Positions 7,157 to 13,884 of a stretch of DNA of 26,199 bases are shown one piece after another. The stretch comes from JANNRR01 sp031401675. Its GTDB lineage: Bacteria > Pseudomonadota > Alphaproteobacteria > Rhodobacterales > Rhodobacteraceae. Each line of letters starts with the position of its first letter. Position 1 is the first letter of the stretch. The DNA is taken from contig JANNRR010000177.1 in NCBI GenBank assembly GCA_031401675.1, positions 1-26,199 of the forward strand, written 5' to 3'. Both the position numbers and the translations under genes were made by a program. The notes under the pieces were generated by a model. That model searched no databases, was not told where the DNA came from, and saw nothing but the letters and a program-made list of their open reading frames with translations.

Positions 7157-7723
7157 TCAGGCCTTGGCCCGCTCGACATAGGAATTGTCTTCGGTCGAGA
7201 TCACGATCCTGGTCCCGGCCCCGATATGCGGCGGCACCATCACCCGCAGGCCGTTGGTCAGCACGGCGGGCTTGTAGGAGGATGACGCGGTCTGGCCCTT
7301 GACCACCGGTTCGGTCTCGACAATCTCGACCGTCACCCTTTGCGGCAGTTCGATCGAGATGGCGACGCCCTGATAGGTCTTCAGATAGACCCGCAGGTTC
7401 TCGGTCAGGAACACCTTCTGATCGCCGACCACGTCCGCCGAAACGCTGACCTGATCGAACGTCGCGGGTTCCATGAAGTGATAGCCCTCGCCATCGTCAT
7501 ACAGGAAGTCATATTCGCGCTCGTCGACGATGGCCTTTTCCACCATTTCGGTGGTGCGCCAGCGTTCGGCCACCTTTACCCCGTCGGAAATCCGGCGCAT
7601 GTCGACGCTGGTGGTGGGCGTGCCCTTGCCGGGGTGGAAGTTTTCGGCGTTCAGAACGATATAAAGCCTGCCGTCCAGTTCGACGACATTGCCTTTGCGC
7701 AACGAGGAGGCGATGACTTTCAC
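7157..7723 (-). CDS. efp: Translation elongation factor P
   Basis: A 188-residue EF-P that relieves ribosomes stalled at proline stretches. The N-terminal KOW-like domain carries the tip loop HPGKGT with the modifiable Lys33; two OB-like domains follow, ending in the conserved PPHIGAGTRIVISTEDNSYVER. The length is normal for the family. The start is GTG at 7723, preceded by AAGGAA at suitable spacing; no better ATG is available. The divergent neighbour encodes EpmA, which attaches (R)-beta-lysine to this lysine, so the pair is a functional unit. The epmB aminomutase gene that supplies beta-lysine is not in the window. Confidence 0.97.
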   Translation of the reverse strand: MKVIASSLRKGNVVELDGRLYIVLNAENFHPGKGTPTTSVDMRRISDGVKVAERWRTTEMVEKAIVDEREYDFLYDDGEGYHFMEPATFDQVSVSADVVGDQKVFLTENLRVYLKTYQGVAISIELPQRVTVEIVETEPVVKGQTASSSYKPAVLTNGLRVMVPPHIGAGTRIVISTEDNSYVERAKA

Positions 7724-7827
7724 GTGGGTTTCCTTGCGGGTGCGGGGTGCGGCAGGTATTGCGCGCAGACTTTGCGCCAGCCCCTAGCGCATCTGATCAG
7801 CAATCGCCAGCCGAAAGCCACGCCTTC

Positions 7828-8922
7828 ATGCCAGACCCCGCCATGCCAGACCCCGATGCTCCAAGCGCCGCCCCCCGCACTGCCGGTGCTGCCGATTGGT
7901 GGACGCCGGCCCGGCATGCTGACCGGCGGCCACTGCTGCTCGCCCGCAACCGGATTCAGGCGGCGCTGCGCGGTTGGCTGGCAGACGCGGACTTTACCGA
8001 GGTTGATCCCGCCGCGTTGCAGGTCAGCCCCGGCAACGAGGCTCATCTGCACGGCTTTGCCACCGAAGCGATCGGCACTGACGGGGTCGGGCGGCGGCTG
8101 TATCTGCACACCTCGCCCGAGTTCGCGATGAAGAAGCTGCTGGCGGCGGGTGAAGTGCGGATTGCGGCGTTTGCCCATGTCTGGCGCAACCGCGAGCGCG
8201 GGCCGCTGCATCATCCGGAGTTCACCATGCTGGAATGGTACCGGGTGGGCGAACCCTCTGAGGTGCTGATGCGCGACTGTGCCGCCCTGCTGCGGCTGGC
8301 CTGCCGGGCGGCGGGCAGCCCGGGGCTGCGCTGGCGCGGCCGGGACTGTGATCCCTTTGTCGAGCCGGAGCGGCTGAGTGTGGCCGACGCCTTCCGTCGC
8401 CATGCCGGGATTGACCTCCTGGCCACGCTGGACCCGGGCGGCACCGCCGATGCGGCGGCGCTGGCGGTGGCGGCGGCGGCGGCGGGGCTCCGGGTGGCGG
8501 CGGACGACACCTGGTCCGACCTGTTCTCGCGCTTGCTGGTGGCGCGGGTCGAGCCGATGCTGGGGCTGGGCCGGATCACCATCCTCGACCGCTACCCGGT
8601 GGTCGAGGCGGCGCTGGCGCGGCCGGCGGCGGATGATCCGCGCGTGGCCGAGCGGTTCGAATTGTATGCCTGCGGCGTCGAACTGGCCAACGGCTTTGGC
8701 GAGCTGACCGACCCGGCCGAGCAACGGCGGCGGTTCATGTCGGAGATGGACGAGAAGGCGCGGGTCCATGGCGAGCGCTATCCCTTGGACGAGGAGTTGC
8801 TGGCGGCCCTGGAGGTGATGCCCGAGGCCAGCGGCGTCGCGCTGGGGTTCGACCGGCTGGTGCTGCTGGCCACAGGGGCGGCCCGGATCGACGATGTGAT
8901 CTGGGTGCCGGTTGGGGGGTGA
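7828..8922 (+). CDS. epmA: EF-P--(R)-beta-lysine ligase (EpmA/PoxA/GenX)
   Basis: A 364-residue class II lysyl-tRNA-synthetase paralogue without the anticodon-binding domain. It activates (R)-beta-lysine and transfers it to the EF-P lysine. Motif 1 is around FTEVDPAALQVSPG (56-69). Next comes LYLHTSPEFAMKKLLAAG, then motif 2 in FAHVWRNRERG and HHPEFTMLEWYR (115-138). ELANGFGEL and motif 3 GVALGFDRL lie near the C-terminus. These match the known PoxA/GenX pattern closely. ATG at 7828 is preferred; a GTG at 7747 in the same frame would add a low-complexity tail. It is transcribed away from efp, about 100 bases apart, and the two may share a control region. Confidence 0.93.
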   Translation: MPDPAMPDPDAPSAAPRTAGAADWWTPARHADRRPLLLARNRIQAALRGWLADADFTEVDPAALQVSPGNEAHLHGFATEAIGTDGVGRRLYLHTSPEFAMKKLLAAGEVRIAAFAHVWRNRERGPLHHPEFTMLEWYRVGEPSEVLMRDCAALLRLACRAAGSPGLRWRGRDCDPFVEPERLSVADAFRRHAGIDLLATLDPGGTADAAALAVAAAAAGLRVAADDTWSDLFSRLLVARVEPMLGLGRITILDRYPVVEAALARPAADDPRVAERFELYACGVELANGFGELTDPAEQRRRFMSEMDEKARVHGERYPLDEELLAALEVMPEASGVALGFDRLVLLATGAARIDDVIWVPVGG

Positions 8923-9098
8923 TCGGGGGGGGGGTGGAGTGGGACGGGAGTCGACGCGGGAGTTGCTGCGGCGGGGTTCTTTGGGTGATGTCCCGAGTCG
9001 GGACATTTTCGGATCGTTTGGAATCAAGGGGTTGGCGGGGCGGGTTAGGAGTTTGTTAGGGATTGGGGGGCTGATCCGCAAATGGGGGGGCGAAAAGA

Positions 9099-9146
9099 GG
9101 TGGGGTGTAACCCTTCCGAAGCGGTGGGGTGGAACCCCACCCTACG
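9099..9146. repeat. REP hairpins upstream of the RAYT gene
   Basis: At 9123-9141 GGTGGGGT-GGA-ACCCCACC forms a perfect eight-base-pair hairpin with a three-base loop, followed by the head CTACG. A decayed copy, GGTGGGGT-GTA-ACCC, precedes it at 9099-9118. The same unit recurs inside the downstream gene. The stretch 8923-9187 otherwise shows no gene. Confidence 0.75.
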
Positions 9147-9187
9147 GGCGTTACGATTTGTTAACCATGCCCGGGCAGGTTGAGGGC

Positions 9188-9814
9188 ATGTCCAGCTATA
9201 TCCGCCCGAAGCAACCCGGAGCCGCCGTGTTTTTCACGGTGAATCTGGCTGACCGGGGGAGTGACCTTCTGGTGCGCAGGATTGATGATCTGTGCGCGGC
9301 GGTGCGGGTGACGCGGGCGGAGCGACCTTTCACGATAGAGGCTTGGGTTGTGTTGCCGGACCATATGCATTGCGTGTGGCGGTTGCCGGAGGGGGACCAT
9401 GATTTTTCGACGCGGATGGGCGCGATCAAGGCGAGGTTCACGCGGGCATTGACCGGGTCCGGCGAGGTCGAGATGAGTCGTAGGGTGGGGTTCCACCCCA
9501 CCATCGAGACGTCCGGGGAGAGGGCGGAATGGGCGCACGGGACGGGTGGTGGGGTGGAACCTCGGGAAAGTGGTGGGGTGGAACCCCACCCTACGGTTGC
9601 GGGGAGGCCTCGGACGAAGTCAAAGGTGGCGAAGGGGGATGGGCGGGTGTGGCAGCGCCGGTTCTGGGAGCATCACATTCGGAATGAAGTGGATTTTCAG
9701 GCGCATGTGCGGTATTGCTGGATCAACCCGGTGAAGCATGGGTTGGTGAGCGATCCGGGGGAATGGCCGTATTCGTCGTATCATCGGAATGGTGACGGAG
9801 TAAGTTTGGCGTAG
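9188..9814 (+). CDS. REP-associated tyrosine transposase (RAYT, Y1 family)
   Basis: A 208-residue HUH-type single-strand transposase related to IS200/IS605 TnpA. The N-terminus PGAAVFFTVNLADRGSDLL, the HUH motif H59-M-H61 in VLPDHMHCVW, then LPEGDHDFSTRMGAIKARFT, and C-terminally VWQRRFWEHHIRN with RYCWINPVKHGLV are all textbook RAYT. Tyr176 aligns with the catalytic Tyr115 of the E. coli enzyme. ATG at 9188 gives the family-typical start; earlier in-frame codons would add REP-derived sequence. The protein is longer than the E. coli one (165 residues, from memory) because of an insert at about residues 90-150, where REP copies lie in frame. The stop codon sits inside another repeat. Known role: mobilising REP elements; usually single-copy and domesticated. 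Confidence 0.92.
   Translation: MSSYIRPKQPGAAVFFTVNLADRGSDLLVRRIDDLCAAVRVTRAERPFTIEAWVVLPDHMHCVWRLPEGDHDFSTRMGAIKARFTRALTGSGEVEMSRRVGFHPTIETSGERAEWAHGTGGGVEPRESGGVEPHPTVAGRPRTKSKVAKGDGRVWQRRFWEHHIRNEVDFQAHVRYCWINPVKHGLVSDPGEWPYSSYHRNGDGVSLA
9479..9595. repeat. REP copies inside the RAYT coding sequence
   Basis: Three copies of the upstream REP lie within the gene. One is full-length and inverted at 9479-9502. A half copy, GGTGGGGTGGAACC, is at 9548-9561. A full direct copy is at 9572-9595. They are read through without a frameshift and encode peptides such as RRVGFHPT and GGVEPHPT. The family core has no counterpart for this segment. Confidence 0.85.
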
Positions 9815-9885
9815 GGTGTGCATTCATGCGCACCGGATTGCGGAGAGTGGGGAAAGAGAGGGTGCGCATGAATGCACACCCCACG
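9810..9885. repeat. Inverted REP-like pair downstream of the RAYT gene
   Basis: GTGTGCATTCATGCGCACC at 9816-9834 is matched by its exact reverse complement at 9861-9879. The match extends outward to 25 bases at 9810-9834 and 9861-9885 with one mismatch. Each arm is itself a hairpin (GGTGYGCAT stem). The left arm begins CGTAGGGTG, the same head as the REPs in the gene, and contains the RAYT stop codon. This is the paired arrangement of a bacterial interspersed mosaic element. Confidence 0.8.
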
Positions 9886-9925
9886 ATTGGTTAAATATCC
9901 GAACAGCAAAAGAGGGTAAAATTCG

Positions 9926-10585
9926 ATGACTTCAGTCAATCATTCAATGCGTATGGTCGAGACGAGCGCAATCCATTTTCTGAATGCAATCGGCGCCCAT
10001 TTTGGCAGAATCGTCTTAAAAGTTGCGAGTACTTTCACAAAATTCGCTGCCGTAGTGACATCCGCTCTGACAATTTCATTTGGCCCAACAGCTGTAACGG
10101 CAAGCCCCAGCACCATTGTTCGTGTAGGCGACGTAGCTGCAGTCGTCAGGATAATGGACGGGACTTCAGATGTGCAGCTAATCAAGGATGCGGCTGGAAG
10201 CAACGTTATGATTTTCCCGGTCGCTGGAAAGATAGTGAAGTGGCAAATATTCTTCAAGTATACGACCCAGTGCGAAAACGATCATAGAGTGGTTCTGACT
10301 TCTCCCACTGGTCGAAAACTGATGCTGATGGATCGGGGGCAGGGACGGTGCTCAGGAAAGAGTTCGACTTTCTCGTCCGATAATGACAACGACGCGAGCG
10401 CATTTATCGGAACCCGTGCGAAGGGGAAATGGATCTTTACAATGGTAGATTTGGACAAGAATGATTTTACGGGCAGCCTCGAGGAAGTCAGAATGAAACT
10501 TACGATCAAGAACGATGGCAAGCTCTCTGAACATGAGGTCTCCCTGAGCGGACTGCCTATATTGATCGCTGCCGCCAAGCAATAA
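9926..10585 (+). CDS. Secreted protein with P-domain-like fold (tentative)
   Basis: A 219-residue protein that I do not recognise with certainty. The N-terminus has a basic lead and a hydrophobic stretch, FAAVVTSALTISFGPTAVTA, at residues 40-59, ending in an alanine-rich site that suggests export. Residues 100-194 follow the layout of the proprotein-convertase P domain: HRVVLTSPTGRKLMLM, then a Ser/Asp-rich stretch, AFIGTRAKGKWIFTMVD, and DFTGSLEEVRMKLTI. Cys116 and Cys142 could form a disulfide. No protease domain is attached or adjacent. Codon use is much richer in A and T than the neighbours, suggesting recent acquisition. Its stop lies one base from the stop of the convergent gene. ATG at 9926 is used; in-frame ATGs at 9947 and 9953 are alternatives. 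Confidence 0.6.
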   Translation: MTSVNHSMRMVETSAIHFLNAIGAHFGRIVLKVASTFTKFAAVVTSALTISFGPTAVTASPSTIVRVGDVAAVVRIMDGTSDVQLIKDAAGSNVMIFPVAGKIVKWQIFFKYTTQCENDHRVVLTSPTGRKLMLMDRGQGRCSGKSSTFSSDNDNDASAFIGTRAKGKWIFTMVDLDKNDFTGSLEEVRMKLTIKNDGKLSEHEVSLSGLPILIAAAKQ

Positions 10586-10586
10586 C

Positions 10587-11993
10587 TTACCCCAACACCT
10601 TCCCCGGATTGAGTATCCCCTTGGGGTCCAGCGCCGCCTTGATCTGCCGCATCACCGCCAACGCCGCCGGGTCTTTGCGACGCTCCATGGTCGGGCGTTT
10701 GGTGAGGCCGATGCCGTGTTCGGCGGAGAAGCTGCCTTTTAGCTCGGCGACCACGTCCTCCACCGTTTCGCGGATGGTGTCGCGCAGGGTGGCGTCGTCG
10801 CGGCTGGGCCAGATGGTGTGGTGGACGTTGCCGTCGCCGAGGTGGGCGACGACGAAGGTTTCGGCGTCGGGGTCGAGTTTCGCGATGCGGGTTTCGGCCA
10901 TCGAGAGGAAGGTGGCGACGGCGTCCAAGGGTAGCGCCACGTCGCTGTCCACCGGGGGGCGGGGGTCGGTGGTGACTTCGGCGGCGGCTTCGCGGCGGGC
11001 CCACATTTCGGTGCGTTGCGCTCCGGAAGTGGCGATGGTGGCGTCGAGTGCGGTTCCGGCTTCGAGCATCTCGGCCAGGGTTTGTTCGAGCAGGGTGGTG
11101 AGGGGGATGGTGCCGTCTGCGCCCGGCGTGGCGTCGCGCGGGGCGGTGGAGGCAACCTCGACCAGGATGTTGACCGGGTGGGTTTGGGCGAAGGGCGGAC
11201 GCATGTCGGGACGGATGCGCGCGAGACGGGTGATGTAGGGGGCGGGCATGTATTCGAAGGCCTCGACCATGCCGCCGGTGGCTTGCTGCAGGGTGTTGAG
11301 GAGGCTGAGGGCGGGGGGGAGGCTTGCCATGGCCACCATGGCGGTGGCGGTGGCGCGCGGTTTGGGGTGCAGTTTCAGGGTGGCGGCGGTGATGATGCCA
11401 AGCGTGCCTTCAGCGCCGATGAACAGGTCCTTGAGGTCGTAACCGGAGTTGTCCTTGTGCAGTTGCGATTGCAGGTTGAGGATGGTGCCGTCGGCCAGCA
11501 CCACTTCCAGCCCCAGACAGAGGGCGCGGGCGTTGCCGTAGCGCAGCACGTTGGAGCCGCCGGCGTTGGTGGACAGGGTGCCGCCGATCTGGGCCGAGCC
11601 GCGGGCCCCGAAGTAGAGCGGATAGATCAGGCCGTGGTCGGCGACAGCGTCATGCAGGCGCGACAGGACGACGCCGGCCTGCACGGTGGCGGTGCGGGCG
11701 GCGGGGTTGATGGCGGTGATCCGGTTGAGGCGTTCAAGCGAGAGCATCAGGGTGTGTTCGGCTTTGGTGGCGCCGGTCAGGCCGGTGTTGCCGCCGATGG
11801 GGACGATGGGGGTGCCGGTGGCGTGGCACAGGCGCAGGATGGCGGCGACCTGCGCGGTATCTGCCGGGCGCAGGACGGCGGTCGGGGTCCAGTGATAGGT
11901 GCCCATCCAGTCACGGCTATAGCGGGCCATGTCGGGGCCGGTCAGGACGCGGCCGGGGCCGATCAGGTCGGCGAGACGGGAAAGCATGGCCAT
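10587..11993 (-). CDS. FAD-linked oxidoreductase, D-2-hydroxyglutarate dehydrogenase-like
   Basis: A 468-residue flavoprotein of the vanillyl-alcohol oxidase/GlcD superfamily. The FAD-binding domain shows PIGGNTGLTGATKAE, then GGTLSTNAGGSNVLRYGNAR and GLEVVLADG; DNSGYDLKDLFIGAEGTLG follows at about residues 190-210. The C-terminal substrate domain ends with VAHLGDGNVHHT, FSAEHGIGLTKR and the family-typical DPKGILNPGKVL. This fits D-2-hydroxyglutarate or D-lactate dehydrogenases that pass electrons to ETF or quinone; the exact acid cannot be told. ATG at 11993 gives the expected length, and the upstream in-frame extension is low-complexity. Its start codon lies in a triple ten-base repeat. It is convergent with the P-domain-like gene and appears to be a single-gene unit. 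Confidence 0.85.
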   Translation of the reverse strand: MAMLSRLADLIGPGRVLTGPDMARYSRDWMGTYHWTPTAVLRPADTAQVAAILRLCHATGTPIVPIGGNTGLTGATKAEHTLMLSLERLNRITAINPAARTATVQAGVVLSRLHDAVADHGLIYPLYFGARGSAQIGGTLSTNAGGSNVLRYGNARALCLGLEVVLADGTILNLQSQLHKDNSGYDLKDLFIGAEGTLGIITAATLKLHPKPRATATAMVAMASLPPALSLLNTLQQATGGMVEAFEYMPAPYITRLARIRPDMRPPFAQTHPVNILVEVASTAPRDATPGADGTIPLTTLLEQTLAEMLEAGTALDATIATSGAQRTEMWARREAAAEVTTDPRPPVDSDVALPLDAVATFLSMAETRIAKLDPDAETFVVAHLGDGNVHHTIWPSRDDATLRDTIRETVEDVVAELKGSFSAEHGIGLTKRPTMERRKDPAALAVMRQIKAALDPKGILNPGKVLG

Positions 11994-12022
11994 GGTGCCT
12001 CGTGGTGCCACGTGGTGCCTCG
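11993..12022. repeat. Three tandem ten-base repeats at a start codon
   Basis: TGGTGCCTCG (11993-12002), TGGTGCCACG (12003-12012) and TGGTGCCTCG (12013-12022) stand head to tail. On the minus strand they place repeated CGAGGCACCA units immediately before the start of the FAD oxidoreductase, so the ribosome-binding region is made of repeats. Confidence 0.8.
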
Positions 12023-12088
12023 TGCTGAAGAACGGCTGCAGTGTTGCCGGAACCGGCGGAAATGGCCAGTGGGCAAGTTGTGCCGGCG

Positions 12089-12155
12089 GGGGGCGCAGGG
12101 CTTGGGGTGCAGGGCTGGGGCGCGCAGGGTGGGCGCGCAGGGTGGGGGCGCAGGG
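12089..12155. repeat. Degenerate GC-rich short tandem repeat
   Basis: About five imperfect copies of a unit like GGGCGCAGGGTGG follow one another, the clearest being two copies of CGCGCAGGGTGGG at about 12121-12147. The array is in the spacer upstream of the FAD oxidoreductase. No coding capacity is supported. Confidence 0.6.
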
Positions 12156-12187
12156 AACGCACGGCAGACGGCGGGGCTGGTGGGGCG

Positions 12188-12547
12188 GCGGGTGCCTCCG
12201 GCGGGGATATTTGCGGAACAAAGACCGGGGAGGTCAAGGGGTGGCGGCGCGGGCCGGGAACGCCCCGACTTGCGGGCCGGGGGCTTCGGCGACGAGCAGC
12301 AGGCTTTTGGCGTTGGGTTGGATGCCAGCGCCGGATTTCCGGACGTTGCTGGCGGCGGGGCGGCGGGGCGGGTGCCTCCGGCGGGGATATTTGCGGAACA
12401 AAGACCGGGGAGGTCAGGGGGTGGCGACGCGGGCCAGTAGCGCCTCGACCTGCGGGCCGAGGGCTTCGACGACAAGTTGCACGCCTTTGGCGTTGGGGTG
12501 GATGCCATCGGACTGCATCAGGGCATCGCTGACGCCGGGCCCGCCGG
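12188..12547. repeat. 180-bp tandem duplication
   Basis: Bases from about 12188 and from about 12368 align at a constant offset of 180 without gaps. The first 50 or so bases are almost identical and include the family repeat CCTCCGGCGGGGATATTTG at 12195-12213 and 12375-12393, then GCGGAACAAAGACCGGGGAG. The next 110 bases are clearly similar but diverged. The right copy contains the genuine 3' end of the SGNH hydrolase gene; the left copy is a decayed fragment. Similarity fades after about 12350. Confidence 0.85.
12234..12340 (-). pseudogene. Duplicated C-terminal fragment of the SGNH hydrolase
   Basis: Read on the minus strand, this fragment encodes GIQPNAKSLLLVAEAPGPQV, then GAFPARAATP and a stop. 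The real gene ends GIHPNAKGVQLVVEALGPQV, then EALLARVATP and a stop. About 20 of 30 residues agree. The catalytic histidine of the SGNH block V motif (DGIHP) is replaced by glutamine. There is no start codon or upstream domain. It arose from the 180-bp tandem duplication and has since decayed. Confidence 0.85.
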
Positions 12548-13079
12548 CGGCGGCGAGTGGCTGGAAGAAGTTGCCATAAAGGTCGGCACCGTACTTGGCG
12601 GCCAGTTCGGGGTACATGGCGTCGAACGCGGCGCGGTAGTCGGGGCCGAAGTTGCCGGAGGCTTTCAGGCCGATGAGCAGCACCGGCAGGGCGCGGGCGC
12701 TGGTGCCCTGCAGGATGCCGTCAAGGTTGGCGCGGGCGGTGGCGGGGTCGATGCCGCGCAACAGGTCGTTGCCGCCAAGCTCGACCAGCACCGCATCAAC
12801 CTCGGGCGTCAGCGACCAGCCGAGGCGGGCGAGGCCGCCGGCGGTGGTGTCGCCCGACACCCCGGCATTGACGACCACGACATCATGGCCGCGCCCGGTC
12901 AGCCAGGCTTGCAGTTGCGGCACCAGACCGTCCTCGGTGCGCAGGCCGTATCCCTGAGTCAGGCTGTCGCCGAGTGCCAGAAGCGTGATCGGTTCTGCGG
13001 TGGCAGCGCCTGTTGCCGCCAGAAGGAACACGGCAGAGTTGCGCAGGGCGCGCTTTGCCCCATATGCCGTTAAGCGCAT
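12414..13079 (-). CDS. tesA: Periplasmic SGNH hydrolase, TesA-like arylesterase/thioesterase
   Basis: A 221-residue precursor. A basic N-terminus and the hydrophobic NSAVFLLAATGAATA form a signal peptide, with cleavage likely before EPITLLALGDS. SGNH blocks are complete: catalytic Ser in ALGDSLTQGYG, Gly in VVNAGVSGDTTAGGLARL, Asn in VELGGNDLLRG, and the Asp-His pair in SDGIHPNAKG. This matches E. coli TesA (thioesterase I / protease I / lysophospholipase L1), which is also divergent from ybbA-ybbP. ATG at 13079 gives a normal signal peptide; ATG at 13100 would add seven residues and overlap the ybbA start. Its promoter must lie inside ybbA. A duplicated piece of its 3' end follows the gene. 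Confidence 0.92.
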   Translation of the reverse strand: MRLTAYGAKRALRNSAVFLLAATGAATAEPITLLALGDSLTQGYGLRTEDGLVPQLQAWLTGRGHDVVVVNAGVSGDTTAGGLARLGWSLTPEVDAVLVELGGNDLLRGIDPATARANLDGILQGTSARALPVLLIGLKASGNFGPDYRAAFDAMYPELAAKYGADLYGNFFQPLAAAGGPGVSDALMQSDGIHPNAKGVQLVVEALGPQVEALLARVATP

Positions 13080-13098
13080 TGTCCGAAGGAACCGCCGC

Positions 13099-13884
13099 AT
13101 GCTGCCTGCCCCGAAAGATCTGGTCCCGAGTGAACTCGTGTTGTCACTGAAAGATGTGTCGCTGGCGCTGAATGGCAATGCCGGGCGGGTGGAGATCCTG
13201 CGCGGGATCACGCTGGAGGTGGCGCGGGGCGAGACGTTGGGGCTGGTCGGGCCGTCGGGGTCGGGCAAATCGTCGCTCCTCATGCTGCTGGGCGGGCTGG
13301 AACGGGCCAGCGGCGGGACAGTGCGGGCGCTGGGGCAGGACCTTTCGGCGATGAAAGAGGATGCGCTGGCGCGGTTCCGTCGGGGGAATATGGGGGTTGT
13401 GTTCCAATCCTTCCACCTGATTCCGACGATGACCGCGCTGGAAAACGTGGCGACGCCGATGGAACTGGCCGGGGTCGGTGATGCGTTCGCGCGGGCCGAG
13501 GCCGAGTTGCGGGCGATGGGGTTGGGGGCGCGGCTCGACCATTATCCCAGCCAGTTGTCGGGTGGCGAACAGCAGCGGGTGGCGCTGGCGCGGGCGGCGG
13601 CGCCGCGTCCGGCGATCCTGTTGGCCGACGAGCCGACCGGCAATCTGGACGGGGCCAACGGTGCGGCGATCATGGAGATTTTGTTCGGCCTGCGCGATCT
13701 TTATGGCTGCACGCTGGTTCTGGTGACGCATGCGCCCGACCTGGCGGCACGCTGCGACCGGGTGGTGCGGCTGGCGGACGGGCGGATCGTCGGCGACGAC
13801 CGGCAGGGTGGGCGGGACGTGCAGGCAGCGCAGGAAATCAGGTTCGGGCTGGACGACAAGGCCGGGGCGAGGGCGGCGCAATGA
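13099..13884 (+). CDS. ybbA: ABC transporter ATP-binding protein YbbA
   Basis: A 261-residue ATPase of the LolD/MacB family. Walker A GPSGSGKSS is at 51-59, the Q loop at VVFQSFHLIP, the signature LSGGEQQRVALARA at 153-166, Walker B ILLADEP at 173-179 followed by TGNLDG, and the H-loop in VLVTHAPDLA. ATG at 13099 follows GAAGGA at eight bases. It overlaps the permease gene by four bases (ATGA), so the two are coupled and form one transporter. The divergent tesA neighbour repeats the enterobacterial arrangement. The substrate of YbbA-YbbP is not established; a lipid or ester product related to TesA activity is only an inference. Confidence 0.93.
   Translation: MLPAPKDLVPSELVLSLKDVSLALNGNAGRVEILRGITLEVARGETLGLVGPSGSGKSSLLMLLGGLERASGGTVRALGQDLSAMKEDALARFRRGNMGVVFQSFHLIPTMTALENVATPMELAGVGDAFARAEAELRAMGLGARLDHYPSQLSGGEQQRVALARAAAPRPAILLADEPTGNLDGANGAAIMEILFGLRDLYGCTLVLVTHAPDLAARCDRVVRLADGRIVGDDRQGGRDVQAAQEIRFGLDDKAGARAAQ

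Noticed and set aside
7340..8131. Plus-strand frame across the end of efp and the start of epmA
   Set aside because: Antisense to efp and out of frame with epmA; a by-product of high GC.
7720..9081. Long minus-strand frame opposite epmA
   Set aside because: Arg/Pro/His-rich composition typical of antisense frames in GC-rich genes; epmA has clear conserved motifs.
9123..9885. Possible CRISPR array around the RAYT gene
   Set aside because: The repeats are palindromic, occur in both orientations with irregular spacing and lie partly inside a gene. No regular spacers and no cas genes.
11016..12440. Plus-strand frame of 474 codons opposite the FAD oxidoreductase
   Set aside because: Gly-rich low-complexity antisense translation; it also reads through the intergenic repeats (VPPAGIFAEQRPGRS twice), confirming it is a shadow.
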